Assembly: GCA_025054935.1 (NCBI GenBank)
Contig: JANWZD010000001.1
Coordinates: 327,008 to 391,007 of the forward strand
Length of the DNA: 64,000 nucleotides
Source: Dehalococcoidia bacterium
GTDB taxonomy: Bacteria > Chloroflexota > Dehalococcoidia > SpSt-223
Direction: 5' to 3'
Part shown: positions 53,876-63,048 of the stretch, one piece after another
Layout of the letters: every line of letters begins with the position of its first letter
How positions within the stretch are numbered: the stretch's first letter is position 1
Made by a program: the position numbers and the translations under genes
The notes under the pieces: generated by a model
What the model was told of the DNA's origin: nothing
Database searches by the model: none
Seen by the model: only the letters and a program-made list of their open reading frames with translations

Positions 53876-53949
53876 CTCTCGCTTAGGGCCGCAGCGCATG
53901 CGGTGGGCTGGCTTGCACCGCCTTGAGGAAGCTGGGCGCCTCCCCGGCT

Positions 53950-55398
53950 TTAGGCTGGCGCGCCGGCAACCGCCGCGAGAGCGTTGCGCGCCGCCACTCG
54001 CCCGAAGGAGAAGGCCGGCCCCGCGGCCAAACCGCTGCAGATACCGTCTCCCATGATCTGCCCTTTGCCGAGGATTTCGCCGGCAGCGTACAGACCGCTG
54101 ATGGGAGAGCCGTCGGCGCGGACGACTTGCAGCTGTCCGTTCACCTTCACCCCGCCCATCGTCCCGAGAATAACCCCGTAGGTGACGACCGCATGGAACG
54201 GCGGGGTGTCGATCTTCTTCGGCATCGCCTCTCGCCCGAAGTCCTCGTCGACGCCGCGCTCGACAAAGCCGTTATACCGCTCGACCGTGGCACGGAGCGT
54301 GGGAGGGTCGATTCCTAGCTTCTCTGCCAAGGCCTCGATGGTCGGCGCCGAGATGATGACGTTGGGATTGCCGCGTCCTCCCTCGAGTTCGCGCCGCGTA
54401 TATTCCGCGACGCGCGGGGTCAGCCCTTGCCGCATCGGCTCGTCGAAGACGGCGATCATGGCAGTCTCGGGCTGCTGCATCATCGCCCGTTCGCGCGCAT
54501 CCGGGTGCTTTTCATCCTCACGGATGTAGCGCTTCCCCAGTTTATTGACGTAAATATCGCCAGCTTCTGCCGGCGGGCGCTGGTTCGGCAGCATCACCCA
54601 ATAGAGACAGTCGCCCGGACTGTTCGGGTTGGGCACTCCGCCCGGCAGAGGAATAAGGGCGTCCATGAACGCGGTCGCGCCGCCCACTTCCTGCGCAAGG
54701 CGCAGGCCCGAACCGTCCGCTTCGTGCGGACAGAGCGTGATCACATGATCAAACTGGGGATGAAGCTTGCGGACGAGTTCGATGTTCCCACCGTAGCCGC
54801 CGGTCGCGAGGATAACCGCGTCGCCCCGGATCACCGTCTCGCCTTCAGGTCCCGCGGCCCGAACTCCGACGACAGCGCCCCCGTCATCTTGGATCAGGCC
54901 GACAGCTGCGGTACGCAGGAGGAGGGTTACCTTTCCCGCCTCGATCCGGCGCTGCAGTTCGCGCTCGAGGGGAGGGATCGCGCCGCGCCCTGCTGCCGGC
55001 GTGCCTGGGATCGGCTGCAGATAGTGGCTCCGCGGCCGCGTGTAAAGTTCGTGCTCGGGAGCGAAGCGAGGAGAGTCGGCGGTGAAAGGAACGCCGATCG
55101 CCTCCAGCCAGTCGATCGTTTCGGCAGCGACCTCCGTGGCGAGCCGGAGGAGAACCGGGTCGTTCTGGCCGCGGCCGATGGCAAAACAGTCGTCAAAATG
55201 CTGCTGCGGACTGTCTTCGTAGCCCTTCGCCTTCTGCATGCGCGTCCCGGCGCCGCTCATGATCGCGCTTGACCACCAGAGCGTGCCGCCCACGCGGTCG
55301 CTCTTCTCAAGCAGGGTCACCGTCGCGCCGCGGTCGGCCGCCTCGATTGCGGCGGGCAAACCGGCTGTTCCTGCGCCAACGACAATCAGGTGGGGCAT
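53950..55398 (-). CDS. FAD-dependent oxidoreductase (fumarate reductase/ketosteroid dehydrogenase flavoprotein-like)
   Basis: 482 residues. LIVVGAGTAGLPAAIEAADRG is the FAD-binding GxGxxG start, DAVILATGGYGGNIELV and the C-terminal PISGLYAAGEILGKGQIMGDGICSG are family blocks of the FAD_binding_2 group. Its substrate (unsaturated acid, steroid or aromatic) is unknown. It is convergent with the GntR gene and has its own strong promoter. Confidence 0.87.
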   Translation of the reverse strand: MPHLIVVGAGTAGLPAAIEAADRGATVTLLEKSDRVGGTLWWSSAIMSGAGTRMQKAKGYEDSPQQHFDDCFAIGRGQNDPVLLRLATEVAAETIDWLEAIGVPFTADSPRFAPEHELYTRPRSHYLQPIPGTPAAGRGAIPPLERELQRRIEAGKVTLLLRTAAVGLIQDDGGAVVGVRAAGPEGETVIRGDAVILATGGYGGNIELVRKLHPQFDHVITLCPHEADGSGLRLAQEVGGATAFMDALIPLPGGVPNPNSPGDCLYWVMLPNQRPPAEAGDIYVNKLGKRYIREDEKHPDARERAMMQQPETAMIAVFDEPMRQGLTPRVAEYTRRELEGGRGNPNVIISAPTIEALAEKLGIDPPTLRATVERYNGFVERGVDEDFGREAMPKKIDTPPFHAVVTYGVILGTMGGVKVNGQLQVVRADGSPISGLYAAGEILGKGQIMGDGICSGLAAGPAFSFGRVAARNALAAVAGAPA

Positions 55399-55500
55399 CT
55401 CTTCCTCCTCAGTAGCAACTCCCGCCGATCCCTAGGGAGGGAGCGCGCAGCGAGCGAGAACCGATCAGCCAGTCTCAGCAGGGCCGAACGGACGGAAATC

Positions 55501-55529
55501 GTTGTAGCAGCGCCTGCGCGAGGTGTCAA
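55501..55529 (-). promoter_or_regulatory. Sigma70-type promoter of the FAD oxidoreductase gene
   Basis: On the minus strand TTGACA (55529-55524), a 17-nt spacer and TACAAC (55506-55501). It overlaps the stop codon of the trehalose-phosphatase-like gene and would give a leader of about 95 nt. Confidence 0.68.
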
Positions 55530-56326
55530 CGACCGCGAGAGACCCGGGCTATCTTGCCGCAGAGCCACTCTAAGATGCGGACGACCCCCTCGACATCCTC
55601 CACGAGAAAATCAGCGGCATCGGCAACCGCCGTCGGCGCTTCGTCGCTCGCCACTCCGACAGCGATGCCGAACCCTCCGGCAGCGCAGAGGCGCTGCACG
55701 GCACGAAAGGCGGGCACATCGCTGGCATCATCCCCGATGTAGAGGCCGCCTTTGATCCCACGCTCGGTCAGGAGGGCCGCAACCGCATCTCCCTTATCGC
55801 GGCTTTCTGCCGGCCGGAGCTCAATCAGGCAGCGCCCTTCGATCAGCCGATACTGACGGCGCTGCGCACCGGCATGCAGCGCGGCCAAGAGGAGCTTCCG
55901 GGTCGCCCGTCGATTGCGCACGCCCCGAAAGTGAATGGCGACCGCCTGCCCTTTGGCTTCGAGAAACACCTCGGGGTCGGCAAGACGACGCGCCGCCTCT
56001 TCCGCCGCCCGCCAGAGACGAGAATCTGCCGGCGACGCCCCGCTCTCTTCTTCCCCAAGACCCTCGCTCCCATGATTGCCGACGTAGATAATCCCCGGCA
56101 CCCCCACCATCCGCCGCGCCTGCGCCACCGGGGATCCCGTGACGACGACGATGAGGTCCAGCTCCTTCACGAGCTGGTCCAGCACTCGCCGTGCTGGCTC
56201 AAGCACAACCGCCGCGTCGGGATGAGGAGCAATCGGCGCGATTGTCCCGTTCAGATTGAGGAAAAGGCCGAACGGACGGCGCAGTGCGGGGGCAAGCACC
56301 GAAGGGGCGCGAAGGGGCAGGGCCAC
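55526..56326 (-). CDS. otsB: Trehalose-6-phosphate phosphatase-like HAD protein with both catalytic aspartates replaced
   Basis: About 266 residues of the HAD/OtsB family. Motif II-like VVVTGSPV, the Lys in DKGDAVAALL and the metal-binding GDDASDVPAF are present. Motif I, normally DxDGT, reads LNLNGTIAPI: Asn24 and Asn26 replace the nucleophile and acid/base Asp. It may therefore lack phosphatase activity. The GTG at 56326 has GGAGGA upstream; an earlier GTG at 56356 has weaker support. It is divergent from the microcompartment operon. Confidence 0.75.
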   Translation of the reverse strand: MALPLRAPSVLAPALRRPFGLFLNLNGTIAPIAPHPDAAVVLEPARRVLDQLVKELDLIVVVTGSPVAQARRMVGVPGIIYVGNHGSEGLGEEESGASPADSRLWRAAEEAARRLADPEVFLEAKGQAVAIHFRGVRNRRATRKLLLAALHAGAQRRQYRLIEGRCLIELRPAESRDKGDAVAALLTERGIKGGLYIGDDASDVPAFRAVQRLCAAGGFGIAVGVASDEAPTAVADAADFLVEDVEGVVRILEWLCGKIARVSRGR

Positions 56327-56710
56327 CGTTGGATCCTCCAGACACCACTCCACCACGTCGTGCGTGGGTCTTTGCGAGCAGGCACCGACCGCCGGGATGC
56401 GGCCGTCTTCTCGCGGCGCTTCCTTGCTGCGCGAGGCGGTCAGACCACGGCGGCGCCTGCCTGCAGAAAGCGTAGCAGAACGGCGGGAGCGTGCCGCCGA
56501 CCCTGCTCACCCAGCCGCTCCTGCAGCACAGCCGCTCCGCGGTCCCATCGGCGCCGACAGCACGCCCCAGGCGCAAGGAGGCCGCCGCGGCGGGCTGGTG
56601 AGGGCGAAAGAAGCAGCGAGGACAGCGAGCAGCTGATCGCGGCGGCGCGTCTGGCGCCCGCGAGTGACGAGCACGTTCTCGCGCCGCGCTTCTCACCCTC
56701 ATGACCAACA
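56327..56710. other. Divergent intergenic region before the microcompartment operon
   Basis: About 380 bp with no supportable gene. It separates the trehalose-phosphatase-like gene from the promoter at 56711 and could hold operator sites; no clear inverted repeat was found. Confidence 0.45.
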
Positions 56711-56740
56711 TTGACACACATTCCAAAAAGCTGATAGAAA
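56711..56740 (+). promoter_or_regulatory. Candidate sigma70-type promoter of the microcompartment operon
   Basis: TTGACA (56711-56716), 18 nt, TAGAAA (56735-56740). Predicted start about 56747, giving a 78-nt leader to the ATG at 56825 or a nearly leaderless mRNA for the ATG at 56753. Confidence 0.58.
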
Positions 56741-56824
56741 CTACCGCCGTCGATGAGTGTTGCGCGCGCGAGAGAGCGACGCAAGCTCGGTTCGAGCGAG
56801 GGAAGCAAGCTACTGGACGGGAAG

Positions 56825-58885
56825 ATGCCATATCGACTGGGTGTCGACGTAGGCGGCACGTTTACCGATCTCGTGCTGACAGACGACGCGAGCGGAAGGT
56901 TGTATCGGGCGAAGACCTCCTCCACTCCCGCCGACCAGTCGCTGGGCGTGCTGGAGGGGATCGAAAAAGTCTGTCGTATTGCCGGGATCAGCCCGAGCCA
57001 GATTGCGGAGATCCGCCACGGCACGACCGTCGGACTGAATACCGTTCTGACGGGGACGGGGGCGACGGTCGGCCTGATCACGACGAAAGGGTTCCGTCAT
57101 ATCCTGCGGATTGCCCGCTCCCGCACCCCCGGGCCGCTTGCGGGCTGGATCACCATGATCCCGCAAGATCCGCCCGCCTTGGTGGAAAACACCATCGAGG
57201 CTGATGAGCGGATGAGCGCCAAAGGCGAAGTGATCCGGCCGCTCAACGAAACGCAGCTATGGGAAGACCTCCAACGGCTGCTCAAGCGTTCAAAGATCGA
57301 AGCGATCACCGTCTCGCTCATCAACTCCTACGCCAATCCTGCGCACGAGCTTCGCATCCGCGACATCATTCGCGACCTTGCCCCTGACCTCCCGGTCACG
57401 CTGTCGTCTGAGATCCTGCCGGAGTTTCGCGAGTACGAGCGGACGCTGACGGCATCGCTCAACGCGTATGTCGCTCCCCAAGTCGGCCGCTACCTCGACT
57501 CGCTGCAGACGCGATTGCGGCAGCGGGGTGTGCCGGCCCGGGTCAGCCTGCTCCGCTCCGATGGCGGGCTGATGACCCTCGAGGCAGCGAAGGAGCGGCC
57601 AGTGAACGCGCTGGTCTCGGGACCGGTCGGCGGCGTCGCGGGCGCGCTGTTCGTTTGCCGGATGGCGGGCTACCACAACATCCTGACCATCGATGTCGGA
57701 GGAACGTCGACCGACGTAGCGCTGTGCATCAACGGCGAGCCCGACATTGGCCGTCAGACGGTGGTCGGGCAGTTCACCGTGCGGATCCCTGCCATGGAGG
57801 TGCGCACCGTCGGCGCAGGAGGGGGCTCGATCGCTCACGTTCCGGAGCTGACGCGCGCTCTGCGCGTCGGACCGCAGAGCGCCGGCGCCGACCCAGGGCC
57901 GGCTTGCTACCTCAAGGGTGGAACCGAGCCTACAGTGACCGACGCCAACCTCGTCCTCGGCTACCTGACGCCGAAACTGATCGGCGGCGAGATCATCCTC
58001 GACATCAACGCGGCGCGACGGGCGGTCCAGAAGATCGCGGACGCGCTGGGGCTGGACTTGTACCGCGCCGCCGAGGGGATCTTCAACGTCGTCAATGAGA
58101 ATATGCTTGGCGCGCTCCGGCTGGTCTCCGTCCAGCGCGGCTACGACCCGCGCGACTTCGCCCTCGTGGCGTTCGGCGGCGCCGGCCCTCTGCACGCGAA
58201 TGCCATCGCGAAAGTGCTTGGCTCCTGGCCGGTTATCATCCCCAAGGGACCTGGGCTCCTCTGCGCCCTCGGCGACTTGGTGACCGACTTCCGCAACGAA
58301 TTTGCCCGAACCTACATCCGGACCTTCGACCAGACGACAGCGGAAGAGGTGCTGCGCCAGCTTGTGGAACTGGGGAACAGCGCACGGGCGTGGCTGAGCG
58401 AGCAAGGGGTCCCGCCAGAGCAGCAGCAGATCCGTTATCAGATGGACATCCGCTATCACCGGCAAGGGTTTGAGTTGCCGATCGATGTCGACCTTGACGC
58501 GCTAGCGCGGGAGGGGCTCGAGGTGGTCGGCCGCCGTTTCGACGAGGCGCACGACCGGCTGTACAGCTTCCGGCTTGCGACGGTGAAAGAGATGGTCAAT
58601 CTTCGGGCGATCGGCCAGAGCCGCTCGCGCCCCCCTGAGGTGCCGCGGCTTGCAATGGGCGGTCCGGACCCGTCGGCAGCCCGAACAGGAGAGCAGCAGA
58701 TCTACTACCAAGGGCAGTTCCACACTGCCGTGGTGTACGATCGTGAGCGTCTCCTCGCCGGCAATCGGATCCCCGGGCCCGCTATCGTCACGGAGATGGA
58801 CTCCACCACGCTCATCTTGCCCGGCTATAGCGCTGAGGTCGATACGTTTGGTAACCTGCTCATTCGTCCAGCAGGTGGGACATGA
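56825..58885 (+). CDS. hyuA: HyuA: hydantoinase/oxoprolinase-family subunit A (ATP-binding)
   Basis: 686 residues from the ATG at 56825. YRLGVDVGGTFTDLVL binds phosphate, HGTTVGLNTVLTGTGA and ILTIDVGGTSTDVALC are the paired actin-like nucleotide loops, VRTVGAGGGSIAHV and GPQSAGADPGPACY follow, and FGGAGPLHANAIA closes the fold. Family enzymes use ATP to activate cyclic amides (hydantoin, 5-oxoproline) or to carboxylate ketones, always with a HyuB partner, here encoded 1.5 kb downstream. An ATG at 56753 would add 24 basic residues that could be a targeting segment. It overlaps the BMC-P gene by four bases, tying it to the shell. Confidence 0.93.
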   Translation: MPYRLGVDVGGTFTDLVLTDDASGRLYRAKTSSTPADQSLGVLEGIEKVCRIAGISPSQIAEIRHGTTVGLNTVLTGTGATVGLITTKGFRHILRIARSRTPGPLAGWITMIPQDPPALVENTIEADERMSAKGEVIRPLNETQLWEDLQRLLKRSKIEAITVSLINSYANPAHELRIRDIIRDLAPDLPVTLSSEILPEFREYERTLTASLNAYVAPQVGRYLDSLQTRLRQRGVPARVSLLRSDGGLMTLEAAKERPVNALVSGPVGGVAGALFVCRMAGYHNILTIDVGGTSTDVALCINGEPDIGRQTVVGQFTVRIPAMEVRTVGAGGGSIAHVPELTRALRVGPQSAGADPGPACYLKGGTEPTVTDANLVLGYLTPKLIGGEIILDINAARRAVQKIADALGLDLYRAAEGIFNVVNENMLGALRLVSVQRGYDPRDFALVAFGGAGPLHANAIAKVLGSWPVIIPKGPGLLCALGDLVTDFRNEFARTYIRTFDQTTAEEVLRQLVELGNSARAWLSEQGVPPEQQQIRYQMDIRYHRQGFELPIDVDLDALAREGLEVVGRRFDEAHDRLYSFRLATVKEMVNLRAIGQSRSRPPEVPRLAMGGPDPSAARTGEQQIYYQGQFHTAVVYDRERLLAGNRIPGPAIVTEMDSTTLILPGYSAEVDTFGNLLIRPAGGT

Positions 58886-59187
58886 TAGTCTGTGAGGTGT
58901 TGGGAACCGTTGTCGCGACGGCGAAGGATCCTGGCTTTCGCGGCGCAAAACTGCTCCTCGTCCAGCGGCGGGACACCGACGGGCGCCTGACCGGAGAGGT
59001 GTTCGTCGCCACCGACACCGTCGGCGCGGGGGCAGGCGAGGTGGTGCTCGTGGTGACCGGCGCATCGGCGCGCGCAACCGAGCAGACACGCGATGCGCCG
59101 ACCGATGCGTCAATCGTCGGGATCGTCGATAGTGTCGAGACCGATGAGGGACGCGGCGGGCGACGCCTCCTGATCGATAAACGCTAA
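58882..59187 (+). CDS. BMC-P pentameric shell vertex protein (EutN/CcmL family)
   Basis: 101 residues. VLGTVVATAKDPGFRGAKLLLVQ and the signature DTVGAGAGEVVLVVTGASAR are diagnostic of EutN/CcmL; DASIVGIVDSVE closes the beta barrel. Five copies cap each icosahedral vertex of a microcompartment. The ATG overlaps the hyuA stop (ATGA), so shell and enzyme are translated together. Confidence 0.96.
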   Translation: MIVCEVLGTVVATAKDPGFRGAKLLLVQRRDTDGRLTGEVFVATDTVGAGAGEVVLVVTGASARATEQTRDAPTDASIVGIVDSVETDEGRGGRRLLIDKR

Positions 59188-59382
59188 ACTGGGCGCTCAG
59201 CTCGTGGGGAGCGAGGCCAACGCGAGGGGGTGACATCATCGATCAAGAGGGAGAGCGCGCTCCGGGATGCCGGCAGCAGCCGTGAGGTGCGCTGGCAGCA
59301 ACGCGATACCATAGCGCCATCGAGTTCACGCAACTGATACATCCGTCCTCAGCACGGAGGAGAAAGAGAACAGGAGGAAGGC

Positions 59383-59673
59383 ATGGGCGGTTCCCTTGGA
59401 CTGATCGAGACACGCGGGCTAGTGGCGGCGATCGAGGCTGCTGACGCTATGGTCAAAGCAGCGAATGTCGAACTAGTCGGTCGTGCGCAGGTCGGCGCAG
59501 GCTTGATTACGGTCATCGTGCGCGGCGATGTCGGCGCCGTCAAGGCCGCCACCGACGCGGGCGCAATGGCGGCCGAGCGGGTCGGCGAAGTGGTCTCGGT
59601 TCACGTCATCCCGCGTCCCCATCCTGAGCTTGCCAGCCTGCTCACGTCGGTTGGCCGCGACGGCATCGACTAA
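59383..59673 (+). CDS. BMC-H hexameric shell protein 1
   Basis: 96 residues, one BMC domain: [29 protein letters not shown], the pore-lining segment near [25 protein letters not shown], and [14 protein letters not shown] at the end. Hexamers tile the facets of the shell. RBS GGAGGAAGG precedes it, after a 195-bp gap. It is closely similar to the BMC-H encoded at the 3' end. Confidence 0.96.
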   Translation: MGGSLGLIETRGLVAAIEAADAMVKAANVELVGRAQVGAGLITVIVRGDVGAVKAATDAGAMAAERVGEVVSVHVIPRPHPELASLLTSVGRDGID

Positions 59674-59676
59674 CCG

Positions 59677-60312
59677 ATGCAAGAACGGTCCGGTTTCCAG
59701 CTTCGCACCTTCGCGTTCATCGACCGCATGCAGCCGCAGTATGCGGCGTTCATGGGGACGATGATGAACGGCGACATGCCAACGGCGGGGCAGGCCGAAC
59801 TGTACGTCGAAGTCGCCCCCGGCAACGCGATCTACCGGATCGCCGACATCGCCCTCAAATCAGCGGATGTGCGGCCGGGGATGCAGCTCGTGGAGCGGCA
59901 GTTCGGCATCCTCGAGCTGCACGCCCGCAGCCAAGAGGCAATCCGATCGGCGGCGGCGGCGATGCTTCAGGACCTCGGCCTGACCGAAGAAGACCGCTTG
60001 GCGGCGCAGATCGTCTCCTCCCAAGTGATCAGCAACGTCGACCCCTACCAAGCGCAGCTGGTCAACCAGATGCGGCGGGGCTCGATGATCGTGCCGGGCG
60101 AGGCGATGCTGGTCATGGAGATTGCGCCGGCAGGCTATGCCTGCATCGCGGCGAATGAGGCAGAGAAGGCCGCCGATATCAAGCTGGTCTCGATCAGCTC
60201 GATCGGGCCCGCCGGCCGTATCATCGTCTCCGGCACCGAGTCGCAGGTTCAAACTGCGCGCGATGCGGTGATACAATCGATTGGCGCAATCCGCGGGAGG
60301 CCGGGCGTCTAA
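59677..60312 (+). CDS. BMC-T tandem-domain shell protein
   Basis: 211 residues with two fused BMC domains. The first half has LRTFAFIDRMQPQYAAFMG and AGQAELYVEVAPGNAIYRIADIALKSADV; the second has MIVPGEAMLVMEIAPAGYACIAANEAEKAADI. The strand order suggests a circularly permuted, CsoS1D-like trimer, the type that can stack and gate a wide pore. It begins 3 nt after BMC-H 1. Confidence 0.93.
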   Translation: MQERSGFQLRTFAFIDRMQPQYAAFMGTMMNGDMPTAGQAELYVEVAPGNAIYRIADIALKSADVRPGMQLVERQFGILELHARSQEAIRSAAAAMLQDLGLTEEDRLAAQIVSSQVISNVDPYQAQLVNQMRRGSMIVPGEAMLVMEIAPAGYACIAANEAEKAADIKLVSISSIGPAGRIIVSGTESQVQTARDAVIQSIGAIRGRPGV

Positions 60313-60344
60313 GCCTGGCGACCCCTCACCAAAAGCAGCTCAGC

Positions 60345-60365
60345 GCCGTTCCCGTGCGGAACGGC
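60345..60365 (+). promoter_or_regulatory. Perfect hairpin between shell and HyuB genes
   Basis: GCCGTTCC (60345-60352) and GGAACGGC (60358-60365) form an 8-bp stem with a 5-nt loop in the 90-nt gap. No T run, so more likely an mRNA processing or stability element that sets shell/enzyme ratio. Confidence 0.5.
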
Positions 60366-60402
60366 GAGTATTCAAGCGTGCATCAGCATTCCGAGGGCGG
60401 AG

Positions 60403-62961
60403 ATGGCTACAAACGGCGGCAACGGGTCGGTCACGGCAGTTCAATATCAGGGCGAAGTGCTCGACACGAGCGCTGTGATCCGCGCGGCAGCATCGGGCTA
60501 CCGGCACATCTACGTCCGCGAGGGAACAACCGTCACCCTGCCCGCTCGCACCTACGCGCGTTCCCACGGCATCGTCATCGAGACGATGAAGGCGCCCCCC
60601 GAGCCGGCGCAGATGACCCCCCAGCGAACGGCGCCCGAGCCGATGACGCCTGCGCCGGCCCCCCAGCCGGCGGCGCGCGCGCCGCGCTCGACAGTACGCG
60701 TGCGTCAGATCCCGATTAAGTCCGCGCCGATCCCAGAGCGCAAGCCGGAGAACTATCCCTCCACCCTCTTCCGCACCCCACCTGACGCTCCTGTCGCTCA
60801 GCCGCAGATCTCCCCTGCCCACCAGGCCGGCTCCGCGGAAGATCGTTCGGGGATTTTCACGAACCGGCCAGCGCCTGCCGCCGCTCCCCAGCCCCAAGCG
60901 CCTTCTCCCAACGGCGGGGCTGCCGTCCCGACCGCCCCCGGCCGCATTGTGGAGCAGGAGCCGAACGGCTGGGCAACGGTTGTCCCCCAAGGACAGAACC
61001 TTGTTGAGGCGATGCTTGCGCCAACGGTGCCGCTGGCGCAGCCGAGCGCCCCTCCCCCGGAGTCGCCCGCCCCGGCGGCGGCAGCCGCCGAATCGCCTCC
61101 TCCTCTCGATCCAGTGACGATCGACTTGATCGAGAACGCCCTGCGGAACATCCGCTACGAGATGGACGCGGTGCTCTTCCGCACCGCGATGTCGCCCGGC
61201 ATCCGCGAGCAGCACGACGAGTTCCCGCTGATCGCTAACCCTGAGGGGAAGATGGTTGCCGGCCAGTTCGGCTCATTCATCGCCGGCTTCCTGCGCGAAT
61301 ACAAGGGCACGATCGAAGAGGGAGATATCTTTCTGCTGAACGACCCGTATTCGTGCGCGGGCGCGATCAGCCACCTGAACGACTGGCTGGTCCTGCTGCC
61401 GATCTACTACGAGGGACAGCTGGTCGGCTGGGCGAGCATGTTTGGCCACCTCACCGACGTCGGCGGTGCAGTGCCGAGCAGCATGCCGATCAACGCCCGG
61501 ACAATCCACTCCGAAGGAGTGATCATCAAGCCGTTCAAGCTGTACAAGCGCGGCGTGCTGGATGAAGAGCGGCTGCAGATGATCCTCGATCAAGTGCGCC
61601 TGCCGGAGTGGAACCGCTCCGACTTGATGGGCATCGTCGCAGCCTGCCGCATGGCCGAACGGCGCATCCGCGAACTGTGCGCGCGCTTCGGCCCCGATGT
61701 CTACCTCCGGGTTCTCGATGCCTTGCTGGAGCGCAACTACCGCGCCGTGCGCGAACTGATCCGCCGAACGATCCCGGAGACCCCGCAAAGCTTCGAGGAC
61801 TACGTCTGCGACGACGGGCAGGGGCATGGCCCCTACAAGATCAAGTGCACTGTCTGGCGCGAAGGCGACAAGGCGATCTTCGACTGGACGGGAACCGATC
61901 CCCAGTCGCCTGCCGCGATCAACTTCTACCTGAACGTCGAAATGTTGAAGATGTTTGTGGGCGTCTACCTGATCATGGTGCACGACCCGCAGATCCTCTT
62001 CAATGACGGCTACTACGACTTGATTGAAGTGCGCATTCCCGAAGGGTCGCTGCTGAAGCCGCGCTATCCCGCCGCACTCTCCGGCCGCACCCACGCGCTC
62101 GGGCGGGTCTTCGATGTCTTCGGCGGCGCGCTCGGCAAGAGCGCCCCCGAGTTTATGACTGCAGCCGGGTTCAGCACGAGCCCGCACCTGATGTACAGCG
62201 GGTATGACCAGAACGGCGAGTGGGTGCAGCTCTACCAGATCGGCTTCGGCGGCGTTCCCGGCCGCCCGATCGGCGACGGTCTCGACGGCCACAGCCTCTG
62301 GCCGGAGTTCACCAACGTTCCGAACGAATACCTCGAGACGTACTTCCCGGTCGTCATCGAGAAGTACGAACTGGTCCAAGACTCGGGCGGCGCGGGCAAG
62401 CATCGTGGCGGCAACGGGATCGACCAGGTGTACCGCTGGCTCGCCGCCGGCGAGATCTCGATCCACGACGACCGCTGGCTGACTTACCCATGGGGGGTCC
62501 TCGGCGGCAAGCCCGGCGCGCGCGGCCGCAAAATCCTCGTCAAGCCCGACGGCCGGCAGATCCCCTTGCCGGCAAAAGCCGACCACATCGCCGTCGAACC
62601 GGGTGATGAGCTGCATTTCATCACCTGGGGCGGCGGAGGCTGGGGCGACCCGCTCGAGCGCGACCCCGAAGCGGTTCGCCTCGATGTCATCCGCGGGCTC
62701 GTCTCGGAGCAGAAAGCGCAGGAGGAGTACGGCGTCGTTCTGTACGACGAAGGGTGGAAGATCGACTACGACGCGACAGAACTGCTCCGCGCCGAGATGC
62801 GGGCAACCCGCGGCCCGCTGCCGACCTTCGACTTCGGGCCGCCGCTCGAGGAGATCTTGGCGCGGTGCAAAGAAGAGACTGGGTTGGAGCCGCCATCTCC
62901 GCCGGTATTCCACGCCCATGTCGCGGGAGCAGAATCGGTTCCAGTTATCGGCGCTCGCTAG
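60403..62961 (+). CDS. hyuB: HyuB: hydantoinase/oxoprolinase-family subunit B with an N-terminal EutQ-like module and Pro/Ala-rich linker
   Basis: 852 residues, about 230 longer at the N-terminus than ordinary HyuB (usually 550-620). Residues about 12-60 resemble the EutQ N-terminus: LDTSAVIRAAASGYRHIYV then TLPARTYARSHGIVIE, matching the (T/L)PxAxxxAxxxGI pattern. Residues 62-235 are a Pro/Ala-rich linker. From about 236 comes HyuB proper: DPVTIDLIENALRNIRYEMD, GIREQHDEFPL, LLNDPYSCAGAISHLNDW, RHRGGNG-like KHRGGNGIDQV and GGGGWGDPLERDPEAV. With HyuA it performs the ATP-dependent reaction. RBS GAGGGCGGAG precedes the ATG. Confidence 0.92.
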   Translation: MATNGGNGSVTAVQYQGEVLDTSAVIRAAASGYRHIYVREGTTVTLPARTYARSHGIVIETMKAPPEPAQMTPQRTAPEPMTPAPAPQPAARAPRSTVRVRQIPIKSAPIPERKPENYPSTLFRTPPDAPVAQPQISPAHQAGSAEDRSGIFTNRPAPAAAPQPQAPSPNGGAAVPTAPGRIVEQEPNGWATVVPQGQNLVEAMLAPTVPLAQPSAPPPESPAPAAAAAESPPPLDPVTIDLIENALRNIRYEMDAVLFRTAMSPGIREQHDEFPLIANPEGKMVAGQFGSFIAGFLREYKGTIEEGDIFLLNDPYSCAGAISHLNDWLVLLPIYYEGQLVGWASMFGHLTDVGGAVPSSMPINARTIHSEGVIIKPFKLYKRGVLDEERLQMILDQVRLPEWNRSDLMGIVAACRMAERRIRELCARFGPDVYLRVLDALLERNYRAVRELIRRTIPETPQSFEDYVCDDGQGHGPYKIKCTVWREGDKAIFDWTGTDPQSPAAINFYLNVEMLKMFVGVYLIMVHDPQILFNDGYYDLIEVRIPEGSLLKPRYPAALSGRTHALGRVFDVFGGALGKSAPEFMTAAGFSTSPHLMYSGYDQNGEWVQLYQIGFGGVPGRPIGDGLDGHSLWPEFTNVPNEYLETYFPVVIEKYELVQDSGGAGKHRGGNGIDQVYRWLAAGEISIHDDRWLTYPWGVLGGKPGARGRKILVKPDGRQIPLPAKADHIAVEPGDELHFITWGGGGWGDPLERDPEAVRLDVIRGLVSEQKAQEEYGVVLYDEGWKIDYDATELLRAEMRATRGPLPTFDFGPPLEEILARCKEETGLEPPSPPVFHAHVAGAESVPVIGAR

Positions 62962-63048
62962 CCAGCGCGCAGCGAGCCGGCTCACGGTCGCCCGGCCCGC
63001 CGAAGCGCTGGAACGCCAGCCCGCAGGAGGAGAGGAAAGGAAGGCGAC

